A model generated the notes under the pieces. The model did not search any database. It saw only the letters and a list, made by a program, of their open reading frames with translations, and was not told the DNA's origin. From the NCBI GenBank assembly GCA_964567595.1, contig CAZMNF010000003.1:25948-89947 (forward strand): a stretch of 64,000 bases of DNA. The letters run 5' to 3'. Origin of the DNA: CAZMNF01 sp964567595 (GTDB lineage Bacteria; Bipolaricaulota; Bipolaricaulia; RBG-16-55-9). Made by a program: the position numbers and the translations under genes. Positions 45,629-54,589 of this stretch are shown here, one piece after another; the first letter of the stretch is position 1, and each line of letters opens with the position of its first letter.

Positions 45629-45714
45629 TGGTGCCGGGGGAGGGATTCGAACCCTCACGGGCGAAGCCCACAGATTCCTGAGACCTGCCTGTCTGCCAAT
45701 TCCAGCACCCCGGC
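45629..45714 (-). tRNA. tRNA-Leu (anticodon CAG)
   Basis: 86 bases on the minus strand. Acceptor stem GCCGGGG/CCCCGGC, anticodon arm CAGGT-CTCAGGA-ATCTG with anticodon CAG (reads CUG), a long variable arm (GGGC-TTC-GCCC) typical of class II tRNAs, T-loop TTCGAAT and an encoded CCA end. Confidence 0.95.
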
Positions 45715-45724
45715 AAGCGGCGTT

Positions 45725-45753
45725 ATTGTAGATAGGTCCCCATGGGTTGTCAA
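45725..45753 (-). promoter_or_regulatory. Consensus tRNA-Leu promoter
   Basis: Minus strand TTGACA (45753..45748), 17-base spacer, TACAAT (45730..45725). Start near 45718, 4 bases before the tRNA. Its -35 overlaps that of the divergent lipid-kinase gene promoter. Confidence 0.75.
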
Positions 45754-45775
45754 GAACGGCTCCCGGCCCTATCGT
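45747..45775 (+). promoter_or_regulatory. Promoter of the diacylglycerol-kinase-like gene
   Basis: TTGTCA (45747..45752), 17-base spacer, TATCGT (45770..45775). The predicted leader is about 22 bases and contains no good Shine-Dalgarno. Confidence 0.45.
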
Positions 45776-45803
45776 AGGGTTAACCTCCGCGTAACCATCA
45801 GCA

Positions 45804-46706
45804 ATGGCTAACCCCACGCCTGAGACGCTTGCCATCGTCAACCCTGTCTCCGGTCGCGGTCGCACTCGGCGACGGTGGCCAGCCTTGTGCCGCCAATTGG
45901 AAGCCGACGGTGTCGCATTCTCGTCGGTTTACACGGAGGAGCCGGGCCATGCCCGGACGCTGGCCGCCGAGGCCGTGGAGGCAGGGGTGGCGAACGTGGT
46001 GGCGGTCGGCGGCGACGGCACGACCCGCGAAGTCGCCCAGGCGCTGCTCGGCCGCAACGTGGCATTGGGCCTATTGCCCACCGGGGGCGGCAACGACTTC
46101 TGCAAGGCGGTCGGCATTCCCCTCAACCTGGATCAGGCCGTCCGGACCCTCGCCCGTCCTCGATGCCGTCGGGTGGACGTCGGGCGCCTCAACGACACCT
46201 ACTTCATCAACGGGCTCGGAATCGGGCTGGACGGGTCGGCGTCGCTGCGGTATCGGCACATGCGGCATCTCCGCGGAGAACTGGGCTACCTCTGCAGCGC
46301 CGTCCGCGAGGCGCTCGCGTTTCCGCCCTTCATGGCCGACGTGAGGGGTGAGGACTGGGAACACACTGGCCCAGCCCTGTCGGTCGGGGTGAGCAACGGG
46401 CCCTATCACGGAGGCGACTTCCGTGTTGCTCCCCATGCCCGTGCCGACGACGGCGTCCTGGACGCCTACGTCGTGCGCCCGGTCCCTTATCTCGCGCGAC
46501 TGCCCAAGCTGGACCGCATCCGGCGCGGAGCCCATCTGGACATGCCCGAGTTCGAGCTGCGACGTCTGTCGTCGGTGGATATCAACTTGGAGGCGCCCGT
46601 TCCGGCTCACATGGACGGCGAGCCCCTGACGTTGCCCGCCGGGCGCACGCGGGTTGAGATCGTGCCCGCATCGTTGGCGGTGCTGGTGCCCCGCGAGCCC
46701 GCCTAA
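45804..46706 (+). CDS. diacylglycerol/lipid kinase family protein (YegS/DgkB fold)
   Basis: A 300-residue protein with the DAGK catalytic fold: NPVSGRGRTRRRW (12-24), the nucleotide motif VVAVGGDGTTREVAQAL near 63, LPTGGGNDFCKAVGIPLN near 91 and a C-terminal sheet ending HMDGEPLTLPAGRTRVEIVP. It would phosphorylate diacylglycerol, a sphingoid base or a related lipid with ATP. No transmembrane helix. Divergent from tRNA-Leu and ends 4 bases from the DUF389 gene. Confidence 0.87.
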   Translation: MANPTPETLAIVNPVSGRGRTRRRWPALCRQLEADGVAFSSVYTEEPGHARTLAAEAVEAGVANVVAVGGDGTTREVAQALLGRNVALGLLPTGGGNDFCKAVGIPLNLDQAVRTLARPRCRRVDVGRLNDTYFINGLGIGLDGSASLRYRHMRHLRGELGYLCSAVREALAFPPFMADVRGEDWEHTGPALSVGVSNGPYHGGDFRVAPHARADDGVLDAYVVRPVPYLARLPKLDRIRRGAHLDMPEFELRRLSSVDINLEAPVPAHMDGEPLTLPAGRTRVEIVPASLAVLVPREPA

Positions 46707-46710
46707 GCCC

Positions 46711-47784
46711 TCAGACGCGGGGGCCGAGCACCATCACGCCGATCAACAACAGAAGCAGAACGAGCCAGACGAGAATCGCCCGTCGAGTGGCCCGACGGGC
46801 CTTTTTGGCCTCCCACCACGTGGCGGGGCGGATGCCCTGGATGAGAAAGGTCATCACGCCGGCAAGGTTGACGCAGATGATGTTGACAAGCAGCAACTGC
46901 AGCGCCCCGAACGCCTCCATCCAGAGCCCTGCGCCCAGGAACATGCCGAAGACCACCAACGGCGGCAAGAGCGCCACCGAGACCATGACGCCGACGACCG
47001 CCGTTGACAGCCCCAGCGTGAACGACAGCGCGCCCGCTCCGCCCGATGCCAGCGCCAGCGCGATGTCGCCGGCCCGTGCCTGGCTGCGCAGTTGGATTTC
47101 TCCAATCGCAGATAGGTCCGCGACGTTCGGCAACAGCGGTGGCATGAGCAGGCCGGCCAACACCGACAGGCCCAACGCTGCGCTCAGCCCGTAGCCCGTG
47201 ATGCGCATGGCGCGCTGGGCCAGTTCCAGATCGCCAAGCGTCGTCGCCAGCGCCAGCGCCATGTTCGGCCCCAACAGCGGTGCGATGACCATCCCGCCGA
47301 TGATCACGGCCACGTTGTCGGTCACCAGCCCCACCGCTGCCACGAGCGTGGACAAGGCGACCAGCACGAGAAACGTTGAAGACGGGCGGGCTTGATCGGA
47401 GAGCTGCGTGTAGAGCTCCTCGCGGCTGATGCGCGAGGTCTTCCGCTCGTCCTTGCCATCGTCGTCCGGCTCCGCCGTCATCTCGGCCGCGTCGGCCGTG
47501 TCGTTGGCCTTCTCGGCCTCAGGCGGTTCCGGGCGCGGCAGCGTCGCCTCCACGCTGAGCAGCAGCAGCCGGAACTCCTCCACGCCGCTGAAGGCTTGAT
47601 GCAGCGTGTCGAGCAGCCCTTCGGTCTCCTCGACGTCGGCGAGCAGGCGAATCAGCACCTGATCGTCGGAGCTCCACTCTTCCCAGATGCCGATCGTCCG
47701 CTCGTCGGCATCGGGCCCCACGAGCTCGTACAGCCGCTCGCTTTGCTCAAGCGGCAGGTAGACCTCAATCAGCCGAAGCGCCAT
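46711..47784 (-). CDS. DUF389 (TIGR00341-like) membrane protein
   Basis: 357 residues. A soluble N-terminal domain (1-85) is followed by a disordered acidic stretch (about 90-125, PEAEKANDTADAAEMTAEP) and then about seven membrane helices with the DUF389 signature DNVAVIIGGMVIAPLLGPNMALALA near 165. The late part ends with a basic segment (WWEAKKARRATRR) and one last helix. Function unknown. The ATG at 47784 has no clear Shine-Dalgarno. Confidence 0.85.
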   Translation of the reverse strand: MALRLIEVYLPLEQSERLYELVGPDADERTIGIWEEWSSDDQVLIRLLADVEETEGLLDTLHQAFSGVEEFRLLLLSVEATLPRPEPPEAEKANDTADAAEMTAEPDDDGKDERKTSRISREELYTQLSDQARPSSTFLVLVALSTLVAAVGLVTDNVAVIIGGMVIAPLLGPNMALALATTLGDLELAQRAMRITGYGLSAALGLSVLAGLLMPPLLPNVADLSAIGEIQLRSQARAGDIALALASGGAGALSFTLGLSTAVVGVMVSVALLPPLVVFGMFLGAGLWMEAFGALQLLLVNIICVNLAGVMTFLIQGIRPATWWEAKKARRATRRAILVWLVLLLLLIGVMVLGPRV

Positions 47785-48024
47785 GGATCGTCACGACAGC
47801 GATTGGACGATTGCCCAACCCGTTGCCCCTTCCCAGCATAGGGCACGGACAACACGTATCGGTGACATGGAGCACCGTTGGAGCCGTCCTTCCCCCAAAA
47901 GGATCTGTGGCCATGGCGGGTCGCGGACGTCCACGTCGTAGGTGTTATGTGTCCTTGTCGCTACGCGCATTGCTTGCATGATCATACTTTCAGATAGCGC
48001 CGTTGAGGCGGCGGGCTTGGTGGT

Positions 48025-48115
48025 CTCGGTCGGGCCGCCTCCTTGCCTGACCGAGGCCGCGGGGTGCCAGGGTTTTGCCGCGCGCCTGCCTGAATGCCTG
48101 ATCGCGCGGATTTTT
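48025..48115 (+). ncRNA. possible small RNA ending in a terminator
   Basis: CTCGGTC (48025..48031) pairs with GACCGAG (48049..48055); a second stem CCGCGCG (48078..48084) with CGCGCGG (48103..48109) is followed by ATTTTT. The lack of a protein gene upstream on this strand suggests that the second hairpin ends a non-coding RNA. I find no convincing promoter; TTGCTT (47970) with GATAGC (47993) is the best pair. Alternatively this is the terminator of a transcript I cannot see. Confidence 0.25.
48078..48115 (+). terminator. Rho-independent terminator-like hairpin
   Basis: 7-bp GC stem (48078..48084 with 48103..48109), an 18-base loop and then ATTTTT. Confidence 0.5.
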
Positions 48116-48254
48116 CCCCAGCAGCCCGCCATCGGCCAAGCCCGCTCTTCTTTGTCATCCCTAGCGCTTGGACGCTGACCGCCGAGTGTATCGCTGCCCA
48201 TGGCCATCCGGGATGCCGGGTCGAAGCAAGCGCCGAGGCCTCATAAGCATCGGC

Positions 48255-48283
48255 GTGACGCCACGGGCGCGAACGCGTACAAT
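48255..48283 (+). promoter_or_regulatory. S9 peptidase promoter
   Basis: GTGACG (48255..48260), 17-base spacer, TACAAT (48278..48283). Start near 48290, about 100 bases before the ATG at 48390. Confidence 0.5.
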
Positions 48284-48389
48284 GCGGTCAACTCCATGAA
48301 TACGTCTGCATCCGGCATGACCGCCCGAGACTGAGCCGGCACGCGGATGGATGAATGACGCCACGAACCGGCGAAGGAGGATCGCTCCC

Positions 48390-50351
48390 ATGCCTGAGAC
48401 GCCACTGATTCCGCGAGAGACGCTGTTCGGCAACCCGGATCGAGCCATGGTCCGGCAGAGTCCCGACGGCACGCGCTTGGCTTACCTCGCGCCGCTGGAT
48501 GGGGTGCTCAACCTCTGGGTGGCGCCCGCCGACCGACCCGACGAAGCCGAGCCGATCACCCGTGACACGGGGCGGGGCATCCAGCAGTACGTTTGGGCCT
48601 ACACCGACGACCGCCTTCTGTACCTCAAGGACAACGACGGCGACGAAAACTGGCGCGTCTTCAGCGTCCACGTCGACACGCGGGACTCGATCGACTTGAC
48701 GCCGTTCGAGGGCGTCCAGGCCCAGATTTCGCAGTTGAGCCCCGAGTTTCCGCAGGAGCTCATCGTCGGGCTCAACGACCGCGACCCGCAGCTCCATGAC
48801 CTCTATCGCATCGACATCGCCACGGGCGAGCGCGAGCTGCTCATCCAGAACGACGAAGGGTTCCTCGGCTACCTCTGCGATCATGGGTTCCGTGTCCGGT
48901 TCGCGCTGCGCTTCACGCCCGAGGGCGGCATGGAGATGTATCGACCGGGCGAGGGAGATGACGACTGGGCGCTTTACGATCAGTTCGCCGGCGAGGACGT
49001 GCTGACGACGACCCCCATCGGCCTTGACGCCGAGGGGACGACGCTCTACATGATCGACAGCCGCGGCCGAGACACGGCCGCAGCCGTGGCGGTTGATCTC
49101 AACTCGACCGAGCGCCACGTCCTGGCCACCGACGACCGTGCCGACGCGAGCGACGCGCTCACCCACCCGCGCGAGCGGCGCGTCCAGGCGATTGCGTTCA
49201 ACTACAAGCGCAAGCGTTGGCAGGTCATCGACGAGCGCATCCGCGACGACCTCGATCGTCTCAGCCGGGTCGAGGACGGGGAGGTCGAGATCGTGAGCCG
49301 GACCCTTGATGACGCCCAGTGGATCGTCGCCTACGCGCGGGACGACGGCCCCGTTCACTATTACCGCTACGATCGACAGTCGCAGACGGCCGACTTTCTG
49401 TTCACCAACCACGAAGCGCTCGAAGGCCAGCCGCTGGCCCGCATGCATCCCGTCGTCATCGAGTCCCGTGACGGCCTCAATCTGGTCAGTTACCTGACAT
49501 TGCCGCCGGATCGCGACCTCGACGGCGACGGGCGGCCGGACGAGCCCCTGCCGCTGGTGCTCTACGTCCATGGCGGCCCGTGGGCCCGCGACGCGTGGGG
49601 GTATCACCCGTACCACCAGTGGCTCGCTAATCGCGGGTACGCCGCGCTCAGCGTCAACTACCGTGGCTCGACAGGGTTTGGAAAATCGTTCATCAACGCG
49701 GCCGACCAAGAGTGGGCCGGAGCGATGCACGACGACCTCATTGATGCCGTGGACTGGGCGATTGACCGGAAGATCGCCGATCCAGAACGGGTCGGCATCA
49801 TGGGCGGCAGCTACGGCGGCTACGCCACGCTGGTCGGTCTGACGTTCACCCCGGAAAAATTCGCCTGCGGTGTCGACATCGTCGGGCCGTCCAGTCTCAT
49901 TACGCTTGTGGAGAACGTCCCGCCCTACTGGATGCCGATGCTGCCCTTGTTGACGCAGCGCGTGGGCGATCCCAACACCGACGAGGGACGAGAATTCCTA
50001 AGGTCGCGCTCTCCGCTCAGCTACGTCGATCACATCCAGAAGCCGCTCTTGATCGGCCAGGGCGCGAACGACCCACGCGTCAAGCAGCACGAGTCGGACC
50101 AGATCGTCGACGCCATGCAGGAGAAGGGCATTCCGGTCACCTACGTGCTCTATCCCGACGAGGGCCACGGCTTCGTGCGGCCCGAAAACCGACTGTCGTT
50201 CACCGCGATCGCCGAGGCGTTCCTGGCGGAGCACCTGGGCGGGCGCCTCGAGCCGATTGGCGACGATCTTGGGGGATCGAGCGTTCAGATCCCAGCAGGC
50301 GCCGAAGGGGTCCAAGGTCTCGACGACGCGTTGAGTGCCGTGTCGGGCTAG
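48390..50351 (+). CDS. S9 family prolyl oligopeptidase-like serine peptidase
   Basis: 653 residues: an N-terminal beta-propeller (about 20-380, MVRQSPDGTRLAYLAPLDG) and a C-terminal alpha/beta hydrolase. The catalytic Ser is in IMGGSYGGYAT near 471, Asp in GQGANDPRVKQHES near 560 and His in YPDEGHGFVRPENR near 593. It resembles acylaminoacyl peptidases and dipeptidyl peptidases. No signal peptide, so probably cytoplasmic. The ATG at 48390 follows gaaggagg; an upstream in-frame ATG has no site. Confidence 0.9.
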   Translation: MPETPLIPRETLFGNPDRAMVRQSPDGTRLAYLAPLDGVLNLWVAPADRPDEAEPITRDTGRGIQQYVWAYTDDRLLYLKDNDGDENWRVFSVHVDTRDSIDLTPFEGVQAQISQLSPEFPQELIVGLNDRDPQLHDLYRIDIATGERELLIQNDEGFLGYLCDHGFRVRFALRFTPEGGMEMYRPGEGDDDWALYDQFAGEDVLTTTPIGLDAEGTTLYMIDSRGRDTAAAVAVDLNSTERHVLATDDRADASDALTHPRERRVQAIAFNYKRKRWQVIDERIRDDLDRLSRVEDGEVEIVSRTLDDAQWIVAYARDDGPVHYYRYDRQSQTADFLFTNHEALEGQPLARMHPVVIESRDGLNLVSYLTLPPDRDLDGDGRPDEPLPLVLYVHGGPWARDAWGYHPYHQWLANRGYAALSVNYRGSTGFGKSFINAADQEWAGAMHDDLIDAVDWAIDRKIADPERVGIMGGSYGGYATLVGLTFTPEKFACGVDIVGPSSLITLVENVPPYWMPMLPLLTQRVGDPNTDEGREFLRSRSPLSYVDHIQKPLLIGQGANDPRVKQHESDQIVDAMQEKGIPVTYVLYPDEGHGFVRPENRLSFTAIAEAFLAEHLGGRLEPIGDDLGGSSVQIPAGAEGVQGLDDALSAVSG

Positions 50352-50357
50352 ACGGCC

Positions 50358-50978
50358 TTACAGGCCGCTCGGACACCAGTCCAACGGCGCCGCCACCTGA
50401 ATGGGCGGCTGGCCCTGGTGGACTTGCTCCTGGACGTAGCGCAGCTCCACGCGGCAGCCGGACGCCATGATCTGCGGTCCCGAGCTGGGATCGGTCTGGG
50501 CCCGCTCGAACGGCAGAATCGCAGCCGCTTCGCCAGACGCTTGGTGGGACGCATCGATCAACTGGATGCGGGACTCGAGCGGGCGGATCTGGACGAGATA
50601 AAACCCCCGCGAAAGCCCGGTACGCTGGCCCGTCGCTTGGATTACTCGGGCGCCGCTCGGCAAGGCGAGGTAGGCCAGGCCAACGACCGCAACGCGGTCG
50701 GGGTCGTTCGGCGCCAACGTGTCGAAGCCGGTCACGAGCGCGTGGGCGATCGTCAGGTCATCGCGGGAGAGGTAGGTTGCTTGGCCCGATTGGATCGAGA
50801 CGCCCATCTCATCCGCAGCCTGCGCCATGGCCGTGGCCACCCGGCCCCGAAGATCGTCGTCGGCCGTTTCCACGGCCCGCGACCCGGTGGCTTCGGACTC
50901 TGAGGGGGCCAACAACGCGCAGGCGCTCGTTGCGGTCCCGACAAGCGCTAACAGCAACGTCAGTTTGAGTATCCGCAT
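50358..50978 (-). CDS. putative lipoprotein of unknown function
   Basis: 206 residues with a signal (MRILKLTLLLALVGTATSAC); the Cys at residue 20 follows a lipobox-like TSA. The mature part is acidic, with no recognisable family; it carries two later Cys (GCRVELRY, LDWCPSGL). It likely sits on a membrane facing the periplasm. The ATG at 50978 has an ideal agaaggagg upstream. It converges on the S9 peptidase gene with 6 bases between the stops. Confidence 0.6.
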   Translation of the reverse strand: MRILKLTLLLALVGTATSACALLAPSESEATGSRAVETADDDLRGRVATAMAQAADEMGVSIQSGQATYLSRDDLTIAHALVTGFDTLAPNDPDRVAVVGLAYLALPSGARVIQATGQRTGLSRGFYLVQIRPLESRIQLIDASHQASGEAAAILPFERAQTDPSSGPQIMASGCRVELRYVQEQVHQGQPPIQVAAPLDWCPSGL

Positions 50979-51122
50979 GTTGCCTCCTTCTGTTGGGCCA
51001 TTGGCGCGGAAGCTTAGCATGGCCCCGTTGCGTCAACGGGAGTGTAGCAAATTCGGCGTGGCCGAGCGGAGTTATTCGGACATGTGAGATGGGCGCTACC
51101 CAGAGGGGGAAGCTTCAGCGGA

Positions 51123-52748
51123 TCAGTCGGTGTGTTGATCCTGGTAGAGGTAGCGCTTGACGTCCTCTAGGGTCGTCTTCTCGAAGGGCTCGTCGACGAG
51201 GATGACGTCCTGCTCGCTCTTGATGCGCTTGTAGGTGGCTAGGTGGCGGTTCCGATGGCGGATTTCGTTCCAGATCAACGAGCGTAGCTCGGCCTCATCT
51301 CGGTTGATGCCCGCTTCTTGGAAGTTTGGATAGACGAGTGCTTGGATGACGTCTTGACCCTTGCGTTCGGCCTGGCGGACGACGATCTCCTGGATGTAGG
51401 GGCTGTGCAGCAACTCCCACTCGATCTCCTCGGGATAGACGTTCTTGCCCGTCTCCAGAACGATGACGTTCTTGCAGCGACCTTTGATATAGATCCAGCC
51501 GTCCTCGTCGATGTAGGCCAGGTCGCCCGTGCGGAGCCAGCCGTCCTCGTCGAGAATTTCGCGCGTGCGGCGCTCGTTCTTATAGTACCCCTGCATGACG
51601 TTCGGGCCGCGCACGAGCAACTCGCCGATGCCCTCCTCGTTCGTGTCGGTCAGCTTCGCTTCCACGTTGGGCATGGGGGGCCCGACCGTGCCGACCTTCG
51701 GCGTGAACGCGTCGCTGAAACAGATGACGGGGGCGGTTTCGGTCAGCCCGTAGCCTTCGATCACGCCGATCCCGAGGTTGCGGAATCCCGTCGCGACCTC
51801 GGGGGCCAACGGCGCGCTGCCGGAGACGAAAAAGCGCAGCCGACCGCCCGTCATCCGCTGGCGGATCGTTCGCCCGATGAGCCGCGGCGCGATCCGCCTG
51901 AGCATGCGCTGCCAGCGATTGGCGTCGATCCGCGCGGTGAGCCGTTCGTGCATGGAATGGAACAGCTTCGGCACGGCCACGAGCACCGTCGCCTGGTGGC
52001 GGGCCGTCACGTCGGCCAGGTTGGCGTAGTCGTTGGTGTAGACCACCGTGCCGCCCTTCCAGAGCGCGGCGATGAGCACCACCAGCCCGAAGCTGTGGTT
52101 CCAAGGGGCGATCGTGACCATGACGTCATCCGAGGTGACACGCAGCCGCTCGAACACGGCCTGGACGTTGCTCGTGATGTTCTCGTTGCTGAGCATGACC
52201 GACTTGGCGTCGCCCATGGTCCCCGAGGTGCACAGCATTGCGGCAAGATCGTCGGGCTCTCGCTCCCGGGGCGTGAACGGCTGATCCGAGATGAACTGGT
52301 CCCAGGTCAGAAAGTCCCCATTGCTGGCGAGATCGGCATCGTCGAGGTCGAGCACGACGGTCAGTTCCTGGGTGGCCAGCCCGCTGACGCTGGCGTAGAC
52401 GTCGCCGGAGACGATCACCCCCACGGCGTCGGTCGCGCTGACGAGGCGGTGGATCTCGGTCTTGCGCAACAGCGGATCGATCGGGATGGCAACCGCTCCG
52501 GCCTTCAGGATGCCCAGAAACGAACTGACCCACTCCGGCCGCGGCTTCGACAGGATGACCACGTGGTCGCCCGGCCGAATGCCCCAATGCTCAAGGCCCG
52601 CGGCCACGGCGTCCGACTGGTCGTCCAGCTCGCCGTAGGTGAGCTGGGGCGGTTCCGCTGCGCCGGCGGCCTCGATGCAGATGGCTCGTTGGGAGCGATG
52701 CCGTTGCATCGCGTCGGAGAGCGCATCAACGAGGACCGGATAGCTCAT
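51123..52748 (-). CDS. AMP-dependent acyl-CoA ligase (long-chain type)
   Basis: 541 residues. The P-loop-like motif is LCTSGTMGDAKSVMLSNENI near 170, the adenine motif is GYGLTETAPVICFS near 337, then KGRCKNVIVLETGKNVYPEEIE near 428. The C-terminus carries FEKTTLEDVKRYLY with a Lys near 525 but not the classic PKTxxGK, so the catalytic lysine call is uncertain. A long-chain FadD15-like ligase is the best match. It starts 3 bases after the trxB stop and must be co-transcribed with it. Confidence 0.85.
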   Translation of the reverse strand: MSYPVLVDALSDAMQRHRSQRAICIEAAGAAEPPQLTYGELDDQSDAVAAGLEHWGIRPGDHVVILSKPRPEWVSSFLGILKAGAVAIPIDPLLRKTEIHRLVSATDAVGVIVSGDVYASVSGLATQELTVVLDLDDADLASNGDFLTWDQFISDQPFTPREREPDDLAAMLCTSGTMGDAKSVMLSNENITSNVQAVFERLRVTSDDVMVTIAPWNHSFGLVVLIAALWKGGTVVYTNDYANLADVTARHQATVLVAVPKLFHSMHERLTARIDANRWQRMLRRIAPRLIGRTIRQRMTGGRLRFFVSGSAPLAPEVATGFRNLGIGVIEGYGLTETAPVICFSDAFTPKVGTVGPPMPNVEAKLTDTNEEGIGELLVRGPNVMQGYYKNERRTREILDEDGWLRTGDLAYIDEDGWIYIKGRCKNVIVLETGKNVYPEEIEWELLHSPYIQEIVVRQAERKGQDVIQALVYPNFQEAGINRDEAELRSLIWNEIRHRNRHLATYKRIKSEQDVILVDEPFEKTTLEDVKRYLYQDQHTD

Positions 52749-52751
52749 GGA

Positions 52752-53786
52752 CTAAACTTCGACGGCCTCGACGCTGGAGGGCCATTGGCCGTTCTCCAGG
52801 TACTTTTCCGCTTCCAGGGCAGCAATGCAGCCGTCGCCGGCGGCGACGACCGCTTGGGCGTACTCGCCGGAGAGCTGGCGCACGTCGCCGACGCCGAACA
52901 CGCCCGGCACCTCGGTCCGCATGCGGACGTCGGTGTAGAGATACCCCAGCTCATCCATCTCCAGCTTGCCACGGAGGAAGCCGGTGGCCGGCTCGTGGCC
53001 GATGTTGACGAAGACGCCGTCGGTCTCCCATTCGCGGCGCTCGCCCGTCTGGACGTCCTTCAGGACGACGGACTGGACCATGCCGTTGCCCTTGATCTCC
53101 TCGACTTGGGTGTTCCAGATGAAGTTGACTTTCGGGTTGTTCAGGACCTTGTCCACAAGCTGCTGGTCCTTGGCCCGGAACCGGTTCGGGTCGTCTTTGT
53201 CGTGGCGCACGACCATGTGGACTTGGTCGGCGAACTTGGTCAAGAACTGGGCCTCGGTGAAGCCGGAGTCGCCTGCGCCGATTTCGAGGAGGTTCTTGTC
53301 CTTGAAAAAGAACGCGTCACAGACCGCGCAATACGACAGGCCCTTCCCCTTGAATTCCGAGGCGCCCTGGGCGGGAAGCTCGACCGGGCCGGCGCCCGTC
53401 GAAATGATGACCACGGGCGACTCGTGGACGCCGCGATCGGTGGTGACCCGATGGAAGCGCCCGTTGGCCTGCCACTCCACGTCGGCCACTTCCTCCATGA
53501 GGATCTCCGCTCCCAAGCGCTCGGCCTGTTGGCGGGTCCGATCCATCAATTCCGGGCCTTGGATCGCCTCGACGAAGCCGGGGAAGTTCTCCACGTCCGA
53601 GGTGTCGTTCAACTGGCCGCCGGGCAGCTCCTTGTCGATCATGCGGGTTTTGAGTTGGGCGCGGGCGGCGTAGATCGCGGCCGTCAGGCCAGCGGGGCCG
53701 CCGCCAACGATCAGAACGTCGGGTCGGGACGACCCGTTGGTCGCGGGTTCGGTCTGGGGCTCTTCCGTGGGAATTGCTACGTCCAT
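52752..53786 (-). CDS. trxB: thioredoxin reductase-like flavoprotein
   Basis: A 344-residue FAD/NADPH enzyme. FAD-binding GGGPAGLTAAIYAARA near 28, redox-active CAVC near 153 (family CATC), NADP-binding GAGDSGFTEAQFL near 171 and FAD-binding GVGDVRQ near 297. A 20-residue hydrophilic extension (MDVAIPTEEPQTEPATNGSS) precedes the fold. It reduces thioredoxin or a similar protein in the cytoplasm. It has its own TTGACA promoter at 53853..53881 and leads an operon with the acyl-CoA ligase. The pairing is unusual and may be chance. Confidence 0.87.
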   Translation of the reverse strand: MDVAIPTEEPQTEPATNGSSRPDVLIVGGGPAGLTAAIYAARAQLKTRMIDKELPGGQLNDTSDVENFPGFVEAIQGPELMDRTRQQAERLGAEILMEEVADVEWQANGRFHRVTTDRGVHESPVVIISTGAGPVELPAQGASEFKGKGLSYCAVCDAFFFKDKNLLEIGAGDSGFTEAQFLTKFADQVHMVVRHDKDDPNRFRAKDQQLVDKVLNNPKVNFIWNTQVEEIKGNGMVQSVVLKDVQTGERREWETDGVFVNIGHEPATGFLRGKLEMDELGYLYTDVRMRTEVPGVFGVGDVRQLSGEYAQAVVAAGDGCIAALEAEKYLENGQWPSSVEAVEV

Positions 53787-53852
53787 GATTGGTCCACCTC
53801 CGGAATCTCAGGACGGACGTGCGACGGGAGCTTTCGGAAAATCAGGGCTTGT

Positions 53853-53881
53853 ATCTTAGTTGGCCCCCGCGAGCGTGTCAA
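53853..53881 (-). promoter_or_regulatory. trxB operon promoter
   Basis: Minus strand TTGACA (53881..53876), 17-base spacer, TAAGAT (53858..53853). Leader about 60 bases with ggaggtgg before the ATG at 53786. Confidence 0.65.
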
Positions 53882-53888
53882 CGCGAGC

Positions 53889-54548
53889 TCAGGGCGCCGG
53901 CGGCTCCGTCAGCTGTGCGCCGATGTTGTAGCCCTCCGTGCCGAAGTACGAGGCGAACATGACGGGGAACGTAATGTAGACCGTGTTCCGGATCGTCTCC
54001 TCGTGAGGGCGCAACACGCGCATCAGCAACGGAAACGTGCGTTTCAGGTATTGGGGGGTCTCCTCCGGCGCAACCAACTCCTCCGCGGCTCCCGGCTCAA
54101 ACAGCGGGCTGATCAGGTTGAGCCATAGGCCGGACGCCGTGCCTATGCCGCCGAACGCCCCGAGCAGCGAGCCGATCAGCGTCGCTGTCAGACTGCCTTG
54201 GACGCCGGCCAGCGATCCGGCCGTGGCGATGCCCGCGGAGGAGCCCACAAACACGAGCAAGGGATACCCAATGGGACGGTACACGCTGCGGACCGTGGGC
54301 CAGCACAGCTGCGGGTCATCGACGTCCGAGCAGATGTAGGCGAAGTACTGCTCCAAGGCGCTGACCCCGACCAGACCGCCGATGCCACCGCCCATGAACT
54401 CGGCAAAGTAGTAGTCCTGCGCGTTCGGTCGGTCCGCGCTGGGGCTGTCCTGCGCCCAAGCCGTCGACGGCAGCGGGATCAGCATCAGGCCGATCGCCAA
54501 CGCAGCGACAATGGCCCGAGAGCCAACGTTCCCTGCGATGTTCATCAT
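53889..54548 (-). CDS. exported Gly-rich membrane-associated protein
   Basis: 219 residues with a signal peptide (hydrophobic 13-32, STAWAQ near 37). The mature part carries Gly-rich hydrophobic stretches (FMGGGIGGLVGV, GSSAGIATAGSLAG, GSLLGAFGGIGTASG) with glycine-zipper spacing, and two Cys (CSDVDDPQLCW). Such zippers pack helices or lie in the outer membrane. No family recognised. Two ATG codons (54548, 54545) lie 7 to 10 bases after a TACAAT box, so the gene is predicted to be leaderless. Confidence 0.6.
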   Translation of the reverse strand: MMNIAGNVGSRAIVAALAIGLMLIPLPSTAWAQDSPSADRPNAQDYYFAEFMGGGIGGLVGVSALEQYFAYICSDVDDPQLCWPTVRSVYRPIGYPLLVFVGSSAGIATAGSLAGVQGSLTATLIGSLLGAFGGIGTASGLWLNLISPLFEPGAAEELVAPEETPQYLKRTFPLLMRVLRPHEETIRNTVYITFPVMFASYFGTEGYNIGAQLTEPPAP

Positions 54549-54554
54549 GCACCT

Positions 54555-54584
54555 ATTGTAGGGGGCACGAACGAGGAGGCACAA
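54555..54584 (-). promoter_or_regulatory. Promoter of the Gly-rich protein gene, leaderless
   Basis: Minus strand TTGTGC (54584..54579), 18-base spacer, TACAAT (54560..54555). The first ATG (54548) is 7 bases after the -10 box. Confidence 0.5.
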
Positions 54585-54589
54585 CCGTC

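Larger units (their letters stand above)
47785..48389. other. 605-base region without a convincing protein gene
   Basis: Open frames here lack ribosome sites and typical codon use. It holds two hairpins ending in a T-run (48025..48055 and 48078..48115), and the peptidase promoter at 48255..48283. Confidence 0.5.

Noticed and set aside
45600..45716. Open frame extending gatA 39 codons upstream
   Set aside because: It reads straight through tRNA-Leu on the same strand; the GTG at 45599 with gcgagga is the real start.
47942..48178. 78-codon frame in the 605-base gap
   Set aside because: No Shine-Dalgarno, unusual composition, and the T-run hairpin lies inside it.
51318..54128. 936-codon frame antisense to the acyl-CoA ligase and trxB
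   Set aside because: It runs across two good minus-strand genes and their junction. Its translation is rich in His, Asp and Arg, without domains.
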